Part shown: in pieces, positions 42,846 to 51,563 of the stretch
Layout: each line of letters opens with the position of its first letter
Position numbering within the stretch: the first letter of the stretch is position 1
NCBI GenBank assembly: GCA_023460975.1
Contig: JAEWOG010000011.1
Location: 62,001 to 126,000, forward strand
Direction of reading: 5' to 3'
Length of the DNA: 64,000 nt
DNA from: Actinomycetes bacterium
GTDB taxonomy: Bacteria > Actinomycetota > Actinomycetes > Propionibacteriales > Nocardioidaceae
The notes under the pieces: model-generated
Told to the model about the DNA's origin: nothing
The model's input: the letters and a program-made list of their open reading frames with translations, nothing else
Databases searched by the model: none
Translations under genes and position numbers: made by a program

Positions 42846-43156
42846 AACCCAACCCCCTGTTCGTCGTCCCGACCCCCCAGGTACGACGTGGTTTATCAGT
42901 ATGCGCCACGACGCGGCGCACCATGCCCCTTCAACCGCCCACGGTACATTTCGCGCCCGATCTGGCTAGACCACCGCGCTCCTCCCTCGACAGACCACCC
43001 CGCCCGGGGGGCACACTGGGGGCCACGAGGACGGGGGTCCGTGGTGCGTGGGTGGACGAGAGTCCGTGGGGCCCACGACGCGACGCCGGGCGCGGGTGGC
43101 AACACCGTGCGCCTAGTTGGCGAGTGCAACACCCACCCCTCCAGGAGGGGAGAGAC
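42846..43156. promoter_or_regulatory. Divergent promoter region between Wzz-like and pyruvyl transferase genes
   Basis: A 311-base gene-less stretch feeding two divergent transcripts. It has a short AT-richer patch near 42890-42905 (GGTTTATCAG) that may hold the leftward promoter, and a strong AGGAGGGGAG ribosome site at its right end. No repeat or RNA gene was recognised. Confidence 0.4.
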
Positions 43157-44482
43157 ATGGGCGCGGCAGCCGCGACGTACGCCGACCCGGAGGCCCGGGC
43201 GCTCCGGGTGGTGCTGGCCGGCGCAGCCTTGGGCAACGGGAACCGTGGCGTCGAAGCGTTGAGCCGATCGGTCATCAACGCGGTGCACGCTGAGGACGCC
43301 CGCAGTCGGGTGAGCGTGCTCGACGACGGATGGGGGGTCCGCGGCGACGAGACGTCGCACCATGACGGCGCCCGGGTGGAGCTGGTCGGGGTTCGCCGCT
43401 CGCGTCGCTGGCACCGCCCCGAGAGTTGGGCCCAGATCCGCGCTGCCCAGGCAACGATCCCGCGGATCAATCCCGTGGCGCGGCGGTTCGAGAGAGCCGA
43501 CGCTGTCCTGGACCTGAGCGCCGGCGACAGTTTCACCGACCTCTACGGCCCCTTCCGCCTCAGCGTCGTCACCGCCCCCAAGGAGGCGGCCCTGCGCGCT
43601 GGCCGGCCGCTGATCCTGCTGCCGCAGACGTTCGGCCCCTTTGTCTCGCCTCAGGCCCGCCGAGTCGCCGAGCGGCTCGTACGCTCCGCCGAAGTTGCCT
43701 ACGCGCGCGACCTGGCGAGCCTCGACGAACTGCGCGCCTTGGCTGGTCCGGACGCTGATCCGACCCGCCTCCGGTCAGGCGTCGACGTCGCCTTCGCCCT
43801 CACGCCGCGGCGCCCGCGCGAAGAGGTCGCCGATCGGATCGACGGTCTGGCTCACGACCTGACCGCCGGGGTCAACGTCAGCGGACTGCTCGTCGGCCCG
43901 GACGCCGCCGACCAGTTCGGCCTTGAGGGCGACTACCTCGACACCATGACGGGACTGGTCCGCGGCCTCCTGTCCCGCGGCGCCCACGTGGTGTTGGTGC
44001 CCCACGTCCACGTTCCGGGCGGCGGGGGCGAGAGCGACATCGCTGCCATCGACGAGGTGTGCGCCCGACTGAGCGAGTCCGAGCGCTCCAGGACCACGGT
44101 GCTGCCAACCGACCTCGACGCTGCCGAACTGAAGTGGTGCATCGCCGCACTGGACTGGTTCGTGGGCAGCAGGATGCACGCCACGATCGGGGCACTCTCG
44201 ACCCTCACTCCGGTCGCTGCGTACGCGTACAGCGACAAGACCCTGGGCGTGTTCGAGACGTGCGGAGTCGCCGACCGCGTCCTGGATGCCCGCACCCACA
44301 CCGGCCCGGAGTTGGTGGACGCCTTGCTCACCCAGTTCGAGGAGCGCGACCTCACCCGTCAGCGGCTCTCGCGCACGATGCCCGACACCATCCGAGCCTC
44401 CCACTCCCAGTTGGAGGAGGTGCTCGCACTGGTGCGGGCCTGCCCGCCGCCCCCTGCAACGCCGGGCAGGCATCGTGGCTGA
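43157..44482 (+). CDS. Polysaccharide pyruvyl transferase family protein
   Basis: 441 residues of the PS_pyruv_trans family, which adds pyruvate ketals to sugars in surface polymers using phosphoenolpyruvate. Conserved segments are AGAALGNGNRGVEALS (nucleotide/phosphate-like loop), LDLSAGDSFTDLYG, LLPQTFGPF, the middle VSGLLVG strand and FVGSRMHATIGALS near the C-terminus. AGGAGGGGAG precedes the ATG. It overlaps the FrhB-like gene by eight bases, a pairing frequent in actinobacterial polysaccharide clusters. Some members are not ketal-forming, so the activity is probable only. Confidence 0.87.
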   Translation: MGAAAATYADPEARALRVVLAGAALGNGNRGVEALSRSVINAVHAEDARSRVSVLDDGWGVRGDETSHHDGARVELVGVRRSRRWHRPESWAQIRAAQATIPRINPVARRFERADAVLDLSAGDSFTDLYGPFRLSVVTAPKEAALRAGRPLILLPQTFGPFVSPQARRVAERLVRSAEVAYARDLASLDELRALAGPDADPTRLRSGVDVAFALTPRRPREEVADRIDGLAHDLTAGVNVSGLLVGPDAADQFGLEGDYLDTMTGLVRGLLSRGAHVVLVPHVHVPGGGGESDIAAIDEVCARLSESERSRTTVLPTDLDAAELKWCIAALDWFVGSRMHATIGALSTLTPVAAYAYSDKTLGVFETCGVADRVLDARTHTGPELVDALLTQFEERDLTRQRLSRTMPDTIRASHSQLEEVLALVRACPPPPATPGRHRG

Positions 44483-45746
44483 GCGTTCGCTGTCATCGAT
44501 CGAGTCGATCACGCGAGCCCGGTTGTGCACGGGCTGCGGCATGTGCGCCCACCTGCACCCCGATCGGTTGGAGATGGTGGACGTTCCCGACGTGGGACGA
44601 CGCCCCCTGCCGATCGTCGGCATCACGACTCCCACTCAGGGCGCTGGGGTGGCGGCGTGTCCCGGTCGAGGCTTGGAGCACCCGGCGGGGAGCCTGAAGG
44701 ACGCGCCGTGGGGTGGCGAGTGGGGGCCGGTGCTGGACCTGTATGAGTGCTGGTCGAGTGACCCCGACGTGCGCCACCGTGGCTCCTCCGGTGGGGTGGT
44801 GAGCGCTCTGGCTGCGTACGCCGTCACCTCGGGCGCCGCGGTGGGGGCTCTGCAGGTGCGCGCCTCGCGCACTGACCCGCTGCGCAACGAGACCGTGCTG
44901 AACCGCACCTACGACGAGATCGTCACGGCCGCGGGGTCGCGCTACTCCCCCGCCAGTCCGTGCGAACGACTCGACCTGGTCGAGCAGGCCGAGGGCCCCT
45001 GCGTCGTGGTGGGCAAGCCCTGCGACGTGGCGGCAGTGGCGTCGGCCAGCGAGCACCGCGACGAACTGGCCTCCAAGGTCGCCCTCACGGTGGGGATCTT
45101 CTGCGCTGGCACTCCGACCACTCAGGCCACCGAGGCCGTGATCAAGCAACTCGGAGTCGACCCCAGCGACGTGAGCCAGGTCGACTACCGTGGCGAGGGC
45201 TGGCCGGGGCGCTTCCGCATCCGTACGCGGGAGGGCCGCGAGGAGTCGATGTCGTACGCCGATTCGTGGGGCGGAGTGCTGACGCACCAACGCCAGTGGC
45301 GGTGCCTGGTCTGTCCGGACCACACCGGAGAGTTCGCGGACCTGTCCGTCGGAGACCCCTGGTACCGCCCCGTGCAGGAGGGGGAGCTCGGCCGCTCACT
45401 CGTGGTGGTGCGCACCGAGCGGGGCCGCGACATGCTCGCCCGCGCCCTGGCCGACGGCGCTCTGGTCGGGGAACGGCTCGACCTGGAGCGCCTGCGGGAA
45501 TCGCAACCCAATCTCGAGATCACTCGCGGCGCGGTCTGGGGCCGCCGCTGGGCCATGAAGGTTCTGGGAATGCCAGCCCCCCGCTTCCGGGGGATGCCAT
45601 CACTGCGAGCGTGGCTGCGCCTGTCGTGGCGCGCCAAGGCAAGCTCGACGCTGGGCACCGTGCGCCGGATCGTGGTGCGACGTCTGCGGCGACCCGAGTT
45701 CGATCAAGAGGAGGTGCGGCCGTGCAAGCCCGCGCAGACATCGTGA
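44475..45746 (+). CDS. FrhB-like coenzyme F420 reductase/dehydrogenase beta-subunit family protein
   Basis: 423 residues. The N-terminal iron-sulfur motif ARLCTGCGMCAHLHPDR resembles half of a ferredoxin site; further Cys motifs are HRGSSGGVVSAL with GKPCDVAAV and CLVCPDHTGEFADLSVGDPW. The family carries 4Fe-4S clusters and a flavin and includes F420-reducing hydrogenase subunits as well as polysaccharide-cluster members of unknown reaction. No hydrogenase genes adjoin it. It starts within the pyruvyl transferase end and overlaps the next glycosyltransferase by 25 bases. A redox modification of a sugar or isoprenoid is a guess. Confidence 0.82.
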   Translation: MAERSLSSIESITRARLCTGCGMCAHLHPDRLEMVDVPDVGRRPLPIVGITTPTQGAGVAACPGRGLEHPAGSLKDAPWGGEWGPVLDLYECWSSDPDVRHRGSSGGVVSALAAYAVTSGAAVGALQVRASRTDPLRNETVLNRTYDEIVTAAGSRYSPASPCERLDLVEQAEGPCVVVGKPCDVAAVASASEHRDELASKVALTVGIFCAGTPTTQATEAVIKQLGVDPSDVSQVDYRGEGWPGRFRIRTREGREESMSYADSWGGVLTHQRQWRCLVCPDHTGEFADLSVGDPWYRPVQEGELGRSLVVVRTERGRDMLARALADGALVGERLDLERLRESQPNLEITRGAVWGRRWAMKVLGMPAPRFRGMPSLRAWLRLSWRAKASSTLGTVRRIVVRRLRRPEFDQEEVRPCKPAQTS

Positions 45747-46567
45747 TGATCACCTACCGCAGCGCCGGGTACGTGCACCTGTCGTTGCCACGCCTGCTGG
45801 ACACGCTCGGCCCGGATGATCGCGTCTGGCTGTGGCACAACGGCGACGACGAGGCGACGATCGAGGCCGTACGTCCCTACCGCGACGACAGCCGCGTGGC
45901 GCGCTACCACCACAGCCGCGAGAACGTCCGGCTGCGCGAGCCGACCAACTGGCTGTGGACCAATTCGGATGCCACCTACGTCTCGAAGGTCGACGACGAC
46001 TGCCTCGTCTCTCCCGGGTGGCTCGACACCCTGGCCGCCGCTCATGAGGACAATCCGGAGTTCGGGGTCATCGGCAGCTGGCGCCACCCACCGGAGGACT
46101 TTCGACCGGAGGCAGCCAGGAAGAAGATCCAGACCTTCCGCGGTGGCCACCAGTTGCTGCGCAACCCCTGGGTGCAGGGCAGCGGATACCTGATGCCACG
46201 CAAGTGGGTTCTCAGCCACGGCTCCCTCCGCGAGGACGACTCCTTCACCACCTACTGCCTGAGGCTGGCGAGTGCGGGAGCAGTGAACGGCTTCTACTAC
46301 CCGTTCATCGGCGAGGACCACATGGACGATCCCCGCTCCGCCCACACGCTCATCCGCAGCGACGAGGACCTGCTCGACCGCATGCCCCTGTCCGCACGAG
46401 CGTTGGGCGTGACCACCGTCGAGCAGTGGACCGACCAGTTGCGTCAGAGCGCGCTCGTACTGCAGACGGCATCCGTGGATCCGCGCGCACACCTGGGGTG
46501 GCGCCGCCGGGTCCGGGGGCTGCGGCGCCGGGCGCGCGCGCTGACCGGCCGCCCTGGTTCGTGGTGA
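45722..46567 (+). CDS. Family 2 glycosyltransferase
   Basis: 281 residues with a GT-A fold: DIVMITYRSAGYVHLSLPRL, then the metal-binding triad in YVSKVDDDCLVSPGWLD, and a later GYLMPRKW region. GEDHMDDPRS is the candidate catalytic-base segment. It transfers an unknown sugar from a nucleotide donor. The GTG start has AGGAGG upstream and lies inside the FrhB-like gene end; the next glycosyltransferase overlaps its stop as GTGA. Co-translation with the pyruvyl transferase group is therefore likely. Confidence 0.83.
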   Translation: MQARADIVMITYRSAGYVHLSLPRLLDTLGPDDRVWLWHNGDDEATIEAVRPYRDDSRVARYHHSRENVRLREPTNWLWTNSDATYVSKVDDDCLVSPGWLDTLAAAHEDNPEFGVIGSWRHPPEDFRPEAARKKIQTFRGGHQLLRNPWVQGSGYLMPRKWVLSHGSLREDDSFTTYCLRLASAGAVNGFYYPFIGEDHMDDPRSAHTLIRSDEDLLDRMPLSARALGVTTVEQWTDQLRQSALVLQTASVDPRAHLGWRRRVRGLRRRARALTGRPGSW

Positions 46568-47568
46568 CCGAGCTCGCCGCCCCGGCCGGGCTCGCATCCG
46601 GTCCCGACGGCTCCGCGGACGTCGTGATCGTGTGCGTGACGCACAACAGCACGGGGGTGATCGAGCCGTTCCTGGAGTCAATGGCGCCAGCACTCGCCGG
46701 CCTGCCTCGGTGCCGGGTGGTGATCGTGGACAACGACTCGCGCGACGGCACCGGAGCGCTCGTACGGCGACGAGCGCCCTGGGCGAGCGTCGTCGACTCC
46801 GGACGCAACGCTGGCTACGCGGGGGGCATCAACGCCGCTCTGCGCGCCCACCGCCCGCGCGTGGGGGCGTACGTGCTCAACCCCGACACCGTCCCCGGCC
46901 CCGGCAGCGTGAAAGCGCTGGTCGATGCGGCGGCCCGCAACCCGAGCGTGGGGATCGCCGTCCCGCAGATGCTCTCGACGTCCGGGACACCCGTATCCTC
47001 CTTGCGTCGCGAGCCAACGATCGCCCGCGCCCTCGGCGAAGCGGTCGTCGGTGGGACGCTCGCCTCTCGCCTGGCTGCCATCGGCGAGACGGTTCCCGCC
47101 GGTTCGGGCTATCCCGACGGCGCTCGCGCGGACTGGGCGACGGGGGCTGCGCTGTACATCCCGAAGGAGACGCTGCAGCTGGTCGGCGAGTGGGACGAAC
47201 GGTACTTCCTCTATTCAGAGGAGACCGACTACTGCCTCCGGGTCCGCGACGCCGGCCTCCAGGTGCGCTTGGTCGCCACCGCGCGCGTCACCCATCACGG
47301 GGGTGACCAGAGTGTCGCCCCTGCCTTGTGGGCGATCTCTGCGGTCAACCGCACGCGCCTCTACCGCGCGCGGCACGGTCGCTGGGCCAGCCGTGCCTAC
47401 TGGAGCGCGGTGCTGTTCAACGAGGCGCTCCGGTCAGGACGTGACACCCAGACCCACCGCACCGCCGTACGCGCCTTGCTCGCCGCCGGACCCGACCGCC
47501 CGGGAGCCGAGGACACGCTCCAACTCCTGGCCGACGCGGGAGTACCGCTCCTCCACCACGCCCCCTGA
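46564..47568 (+). CDS. Family 2 glycosyltransferase (rhamnosyltransferase-like)
   Basis: 334 residues. VVIVCVTHNSTGVIEPFLES opens the nucleotide-binding fold, VVIVDNDSRDGTG and GRNAGYAGGINAAL follow, YVLNPDT is the DxD-equivalent and FLYSEETDYCLRVRDAG the acceptor-side ED motif. Family members related to WbbL transfer rhamnose or similar sugars, but donor identity cannot be read here. It is the last gene of the rightward polysaccharide operon; the stop is one base from the convergent phosphotransferase stop. Confidence 0.86.
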   Translation: MTELAAPAGLASGPDGSADVVIVCVTHNSTGVIEPFLESMAPALAGLPRCRVVIVDNDSRDGTGALVRRRAPWASVVDSGRNAGYAGGINAALRAHRPRVGAYVLNPDTVPGPGSVKALVDAAARNPSVGIAVPQMLSTSGTPVSSLRREPTIARALGEAVVGGTLASRLAAIGETVPAGSGYPDGARADWATGAALYIPKETLQLVGEWDERYFLYSEETDYCLRVRDAGLQVRLVATARVTHHGGDQSVAPALWAISAVNRTRLYRARHGRWASRAYWSAVLFNEALRSGRDTQTHRTAVRALLAAGPDRPGAEDTLQLLADAGVPLLHHAP

Positions 47569-47569
47569 G

Positions 47570-48646
47570 TCAGGCGGACTCCGCCGAGGTGCCCAGTGGC
47601 GCGACGGCCCCCAGCGCCTCCTCGAGGTGGGTGCACCACGTGAGCAGCATGTCCGTGTCGCGCGCTCGGCCGCTGAGGTAGGAGTCGACGGACCACAGGC
47701 TCGAGCGCACGCACTTCCACTGCATCCCGACCCTGGCGGCCTGAGGCGAGACAGCCACCTGGGAGCCCTGGGCGTACCCGTCCAGGAATGCCTCGAGCCG
47801 CGCCGGGTCCGCACCGACCAGGACCACCGCCGCTGCTCCGACCTCCAGGGCCCGCGGCAGGCGTGCGACGTTGTCGTAGTCCACGACGGCGGCCACGCCG
47901 CCGTGGCCGTCGAGGATCAGGTTCTCCCAGTTCCAGTCGTTGTGGCCCAACACCTCGTCCGCACCGTCGATCAGGTCGCGCGTGCGCGGAGCCGCCAACC
48001 CACGGGCCCTGGCGGCGAGATCGGGGAGGCGTGACAGGAGCCAGTCGTCGAACTCGGTACGTGGGCGACGCAGCCGAACCCGTGCGAGCTTGCGGAAGCG
48101 GTGTGGCGGACCGTGCTTGATGCTGCCGACGGTCGCTCGCGGGCCTGCCAGCAACCGCTCCGGGTCCGCTGGCGCCCCACCCCACTCCATCGCCGGGGCC
48201 GCCAGCCGGTGCAGGTCGCCCACCACGCGTCCGAGGGTGGTGGCCAGCTCCGGCCACCGGGCGAAGGTCTCCTCGCGCTCGGCGATGCTCACCTGCATCC
48301 CCTCGACCCAGGCCTGCAGGCTGAACAGCCCCGCGGGCGTCGTCACCAGACTCTCGCCCCGGGGAGACACTCGCACCGCGGGCGCAGGAAACCCGGCTTC
48401 CACGAGCGCGCGCACCACCTCGTGAGAGCGCTGCAACAGCGACTCAGCCCGAGCCGGGTGCCACTTGAGCAGCCAGCTGCCCTCCTGCGTGGTGACGCGG
48501 TAGGCGCGGGCCTTCAACCCGCGCGGCAGCGCCGCCCACGCCGCGCCGCCCAGACCGAACCCCGACAGCGCCTCGTCCACGTACGCATCAGGATCGCTGT
48601 CGGCGCCAGGACCCGCGGAGTGTCCGTGCCCGGCGCGCGCCGTCAT
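47570..48646 (-). CDS. Aminoglycoside phosphotransferase-like (APH/ChoK-type) kinase
   Basis: 358 residues with the APH small-molecule kinase fold: LLKWHPA supplies the ATP-binding Lys, GHNDWNWENLILD is the HxDxxxxN catalytic loop and AAVVDYDNVARLP the metal-binding D. Substrates in this fold include sugars, choline and drugs; in a polysaccharide operon a sugar or choline phosphorylation is plausible. Resistance is not implied. It overlaps the ABC exporter gene as ATGA. Confidence 0.82.
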   Translation of the reverse strand: MTARAGHGHSAGPGADSDPDAYVDEALSGFGLGGAAWAALPRGLKARAYRVTTQEGSWLLKWHPARAESLLQRSHEVVRALVEAGFPAPAVRVSPRGESLVTTPAGLFSLQAWVEGMQVSIAEREETFARWPELATTLGRVVGDLHRLAAPAMEWGGAPADPERLLAGPRATVGSIKHGPPHRFRKLARVRLRRPRTEFDDWLLSRLPDLAARARGLAAPRTRDLIDGADEVLGHNDWNWENLILDGHGGVAAVVDYDNVARLPRALEVGAAAVVLVGADPARLEAFLDGYAQGSQVAVSPQAARVGMQWKCVRSSLWSVDSYLSGRARDTDMLLTWCTHLEEALGAVAPLGTSAESA

Positions 48647-50448
48647 CGACTGCCCTGGCGCTGCGTGATCTGGCTGACCTCGCGGAAGAAGCCGTCTTCC
48701 GACGCAAGGTCGCCCTGGGAGCCGATCGAGGAGACCTGCCCCTCGACGAGCACCACGATGCGGTCGCACATCGACAAGGTCGACAACCGGTGTGCGATCA
48801 GCACGAGGATCGTGTCGTCCTTGATCTCGTGCAGTGACTCGCGCACGGCCTCCTCCGAGCGGACGTCCAGTGCACTGGTCGGCTCGTCGAGGACCAGCAC
48901 CTGCGGCTCATCCGCCAGCGCCCGTGCCAGACAGATGCGTTGGCGCTGACCGCCCGAGATCGCGCCCGCTCGCTGACCGATCTCGGTGTCGTACCCCTCG
49001 GGCCAGGACATGATCTCGTCGTGGATGTGCGCCCGCTGGGCCGCCCGTTGGACCTGGTCGTCGTCGATCCAGTCGCGGTAGAAGCGGATGTTGTCGCGCA
49101 CCGTGCCCGACACCACCTGCGATGTCTGCGGGACGTACGCGACCTTCCGCCGCCACTCGTCCCGGCATGCGTTGGCCACGTCGTGTCCGTTGACCATCAC
49201 CGCGCCGGAGTTGGGCTCCCTGAGCCGCAACAGGAGTTGGACCACCGACGACTTGCCGGCGCCCGACGGCCCGACAAGGCCGATGGCCTCGCCCCGGCTG
49301 ACCTCAAAACTGACGTCTCGCAACACGGGGATGTCCGGCTGGTAGGAGAACGAGACCGCGTCCAGCGCCAACGTGTTGACCTGCCCCAGCGGTTGCGCCC
49401 CGTCTCGCTGGACATGGTCGCGGTAGCGCTCGAGCGCTTCGGTGATCTGATCCATGAACGGCACCCGCTCATCGATGCTGGTGACTGCGGTCTGGATCTG
49501 CTGGGCGTAGCTCAGGGCCCGCACCAGCAGCAGGATCACCGCGGCGAGCGCGGCGAGGTCGCCCGTGCCGCTGATGGAGACCGCGAGCAGGGACAGCACC
49601 AGCATCACCAGGGCGATGTTCTGGTACAGGGCAGGTAGCGCCGCGGACAGGAACCGGGTGCGGGCGTGCGGACGTCGTACGGCATCCACCTGCCGATGGA
49701 AGCCTTGGACGTAGGAGTCGGTGGCCCCGAAGACCTCGATCTCCTCCGCGAGCAGCACGATCTCCTGGACGGACTCGGTGAAGCCCATGGCCTCGCGACT
49801 CAGCCGCTTGGCGTTGCCTCGAAGCCTGCGCGCCAACGGCCGCAGAGCCACGAACAGCACCACCGCCGTCACCGCCAGGACACCGGCCGCCACCGCGTTC
49901 TGGCCGAACGCGACGGCGACCATCATCACGAACATGATGGTGGCCGTCAGCCCGTTGCCCAGACCGATCACCACGTGAGCGACGTTCGTGACGTTCTGCG
50001 TCATCAGGGTCTGGAAGGCACCGTCGCGCTCGGTCGCCTTGGTGGCCCATGAACTGCCCGTGAAGGCCGTGAACAACTGCAGGCGCAGATCGGCCATGAC
50101 CCGCGCGCTCATCTGTGCTGGCAGGTAGGCCAGGCACAACTGCAGCACCGCCCGGGCGAGGGTGAGGCTGATCGCCACCACGAAGGTGACCGTACGAGTC
50201 ATCTCGAGGTCGAGGGGGCCCATGTGCAGCGCAGTGTGGGAGGCCCCCTCCGACAACGAGACGGCCATGGCGGCGATCAGGGCCAGGACGGACGCTTCGA
50301 AGAGCCCCGCCGTGACGGCGAGGACCACGAGCAGGACCAACCAACTGCGCGATCCGTGGAGGAAGGGCGACAGCCGCCGCCACGCGCGCGGAACGCTCTG
50401 GAACACCTTGACGCCCTTGGCGCGCGGGCTCACCTCGTCATTGCTCAC
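48643..50448 (-). CDS. ABC exporter/flippase, fused membrane and ATPase domains
   Basis: 601 residues: six membrane segments in 30-330 and an ATPase with GPSGAGKSSVVQLLLRL, YVPQTSQVVSG (Q loop), ISGGQRQRICLARALA, VLVLDEPTSALD and LIAHRLSTL. Its architecture matches PglK-like lipid-linked oligosaccharide flippases as well as MsbA-like lipid exporters. Because no Wzx flippase is visible in the island, a flippase role is a reasonable hypothesis. The GTG start has GGGGGAG five bases upstream; the longer frame adds eight unsupported residues. It is cotranslated with the APH-like kinase gene. Confidence 0.88.
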   Translation of the reverse strand: MSNDEVSPRAKGVKVFQSVPRAWRRLSPFLHGSRSWLVLLVVLAVTAGLFEASVLALIAAMAVSLSEGASHTALHMGPLDLEMTRTVTFVVAISLTLARAVLQLCLAYLPAQMSARVMADLRLQLFTAFTGSSWATKATERDGAFQTLMTQNVTNVAHVVIGLGNGLTATIMFVMMVAVAFGQNAVAAGVLAVTAVVLFVALRPLARRLRGNAKRLSREAMGFTESVQEIVLLAEEIEVFGATDSYVQGFHRQVDAVRRPHARTRFLSAALPALYQNIALVMLVLSLLAVSISGTGDLAALAAVILLLVRALSYAQQIQTAVTSIDERVPFMDQITEALERYRDHVQRDGAQPLGQVNTLALDAVSFSYQPDIPVLRDVSFEVSRGEAIGLVGPSGAGKSSVVQLLLRLREPNSGAVMVNGHDVANACRDEWRRKVAYVPQTSQVVSGTVRDNIRFYRDWIDDDQVQRAAQRAHIHDEIMSWPEGYDTEIGQRAGAISGGQRQRICLARALADEPQVLVLDEPTSALDVRSEEAVRESLHEIKDDTILVLIAHRLSTLSMCDRIVVLVEGQVSSIGSQGDLASEDGFFREVSQITQRQGSR

Positions 50449-50600
50449 GAGCACTCCCCCAGTTCCTCGCATCCGTACAGTGCCACGACGCCGGATCGTG
50501 CCCCGCCCCGCTCGTCACGGCAGGCACCCACGACACGCTAGAGGAAGACGTGCGGCCACGACAGGGCTCGATCATGAGAAGTCGGCGACGTCGGGACGCG

Positions 50601-51506
50601 TCATTTGATCGACTTCCCCGAGTCGTCCCACACGTTGCTCGCCTCCCAGGTGCTGCTGTCCAGGTTGCCGTGGACGTCATAGCGGAAGTCCCGACCGAAT
50701 CGGTTGTCGCTGTAGACCGCGCTGTCGACGTCGTCGCGTCCTCCACCGTTGATGGTGAAGTTGCCGCCGTTCATGTAATTGCCCGAGACCAACAGGTTCG
50801 AGATCTGGTCGTCGCCCAGCAGGGACCCGATCTGGATGGCCGCGTTCATCGGATCCTTGGTGTCCGCGTTGTACGGGAGCAAGGTGTTGCCACGCAGCGT
50901 GATGTTGTCCCCCCGGCGGATCTGGATCGTGTCGTGGTGTCCGCCGTCCTGACGTTGCAGGTCGTGGATGTAGGAGCTCTCCACCGTCACGTCGTCCGCC
51001 TGGATCCGGATGCCGTCCTCAGCCGAATGCACGTTGGCGCGACGTACGGTCCCGCTGGCGGAGGAGAAGAAGATCCCGATGCCGGCGCCCCCCATGTTGT
51101 CCACCTCGACGTCCTCGATCAGGACGCCCGTGGCACCGTCGATGACCTGGATCGGATAGAGCGAGGTGTCGGTCTGGACCAGGGAGTTGCGGAAGGTGAC
51201 GTCGCTGGCCGTGATGGTCACCGTGCCCGTGACGTGCAGGTTTTCCACCACGGCGCCGTCCTCGCTGATGGCGATCTCGCCAGAAGGCTCGAGTTCTACG
51301 CCGTCAGGCACGCCAGTGTTCGACGCGTCCGGCCTGCTTCCCGTCTGCTGCCGCGACGAAGGGGACGCCGACGTCGCAGTCGCAGAGCCAGGCTCGGCAG
51401 GCTCGGTGTCCGAGCACCCGCCAAGCACCACGCTGACGCTCAGGACGGCGCACGCCAGTCCCCCTTGGCGCACGCGCCAGCAGTGCCCCCCACGCACAAT
51501 GACCAC
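50601..51506 (-). CDS. Beta-helix lipoprotein, first of three paralogues
   Basis: 301 residues: lipobox LGGC near residue 31, a Ser/Thr/Pro linker, then a right-handed parallel beta-helix (pectate-lyase/NosD-like) of repeated turns. Landmark motifs shared with the two paralogues are DASNTGVP, HSAEDGIRIQ, HHDTIQIR, NGGGRDDVDSAVYSDNRFG and a final GNLDSSTWEASNVWDD. Related folds bind or cleave polysaccharides; catalytic residues cannot be assigned. This copy is probably membrane-anchored, the other two are secreted. It lies between the exporter and nucleotidyltransferase genes. Confidence 0.85.
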   Translation of the reverse strand: MVIVRGGHCWRVRQGGLACAVLSVSVVLGGCSDTEPAEPGSATATSASPSSRQQTGSRPDASNTGVPDGVELEPSGEIAISEDGAVVENLHVTGTVTITASDVTFRNSLVQTDTSLYPIQVIDGATGVLIEDVEVDNMGGAGIGIFFSSASGTVRRANVHSAEDGIRIQADDVTVESSYIHDLQRQDGGHHDTIQIRRGDNITLRGNTLLPYNADTKDPMNAAIQIGSLLGDDQISNLLVSGNYMNGGNFTINGGGRDDVDSAVYSDNRFGRDFRYDVHGNLDSSTWEASNVWDDSGKSIK

Positions 51507-51563
51507 CCCCGCCCTGCACGCTAGCCCACCTCGACGCCTCCGACGAGGGTGCGCTGGACCAGT

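Noticed and set aside
47570..48646. Aminoglycoside resistance gene
   Set aside because: The APH fold is shared with sugar and choline kinases; the gene is cotranslated with a polysaccharide-type exporter and shows no resistance context.
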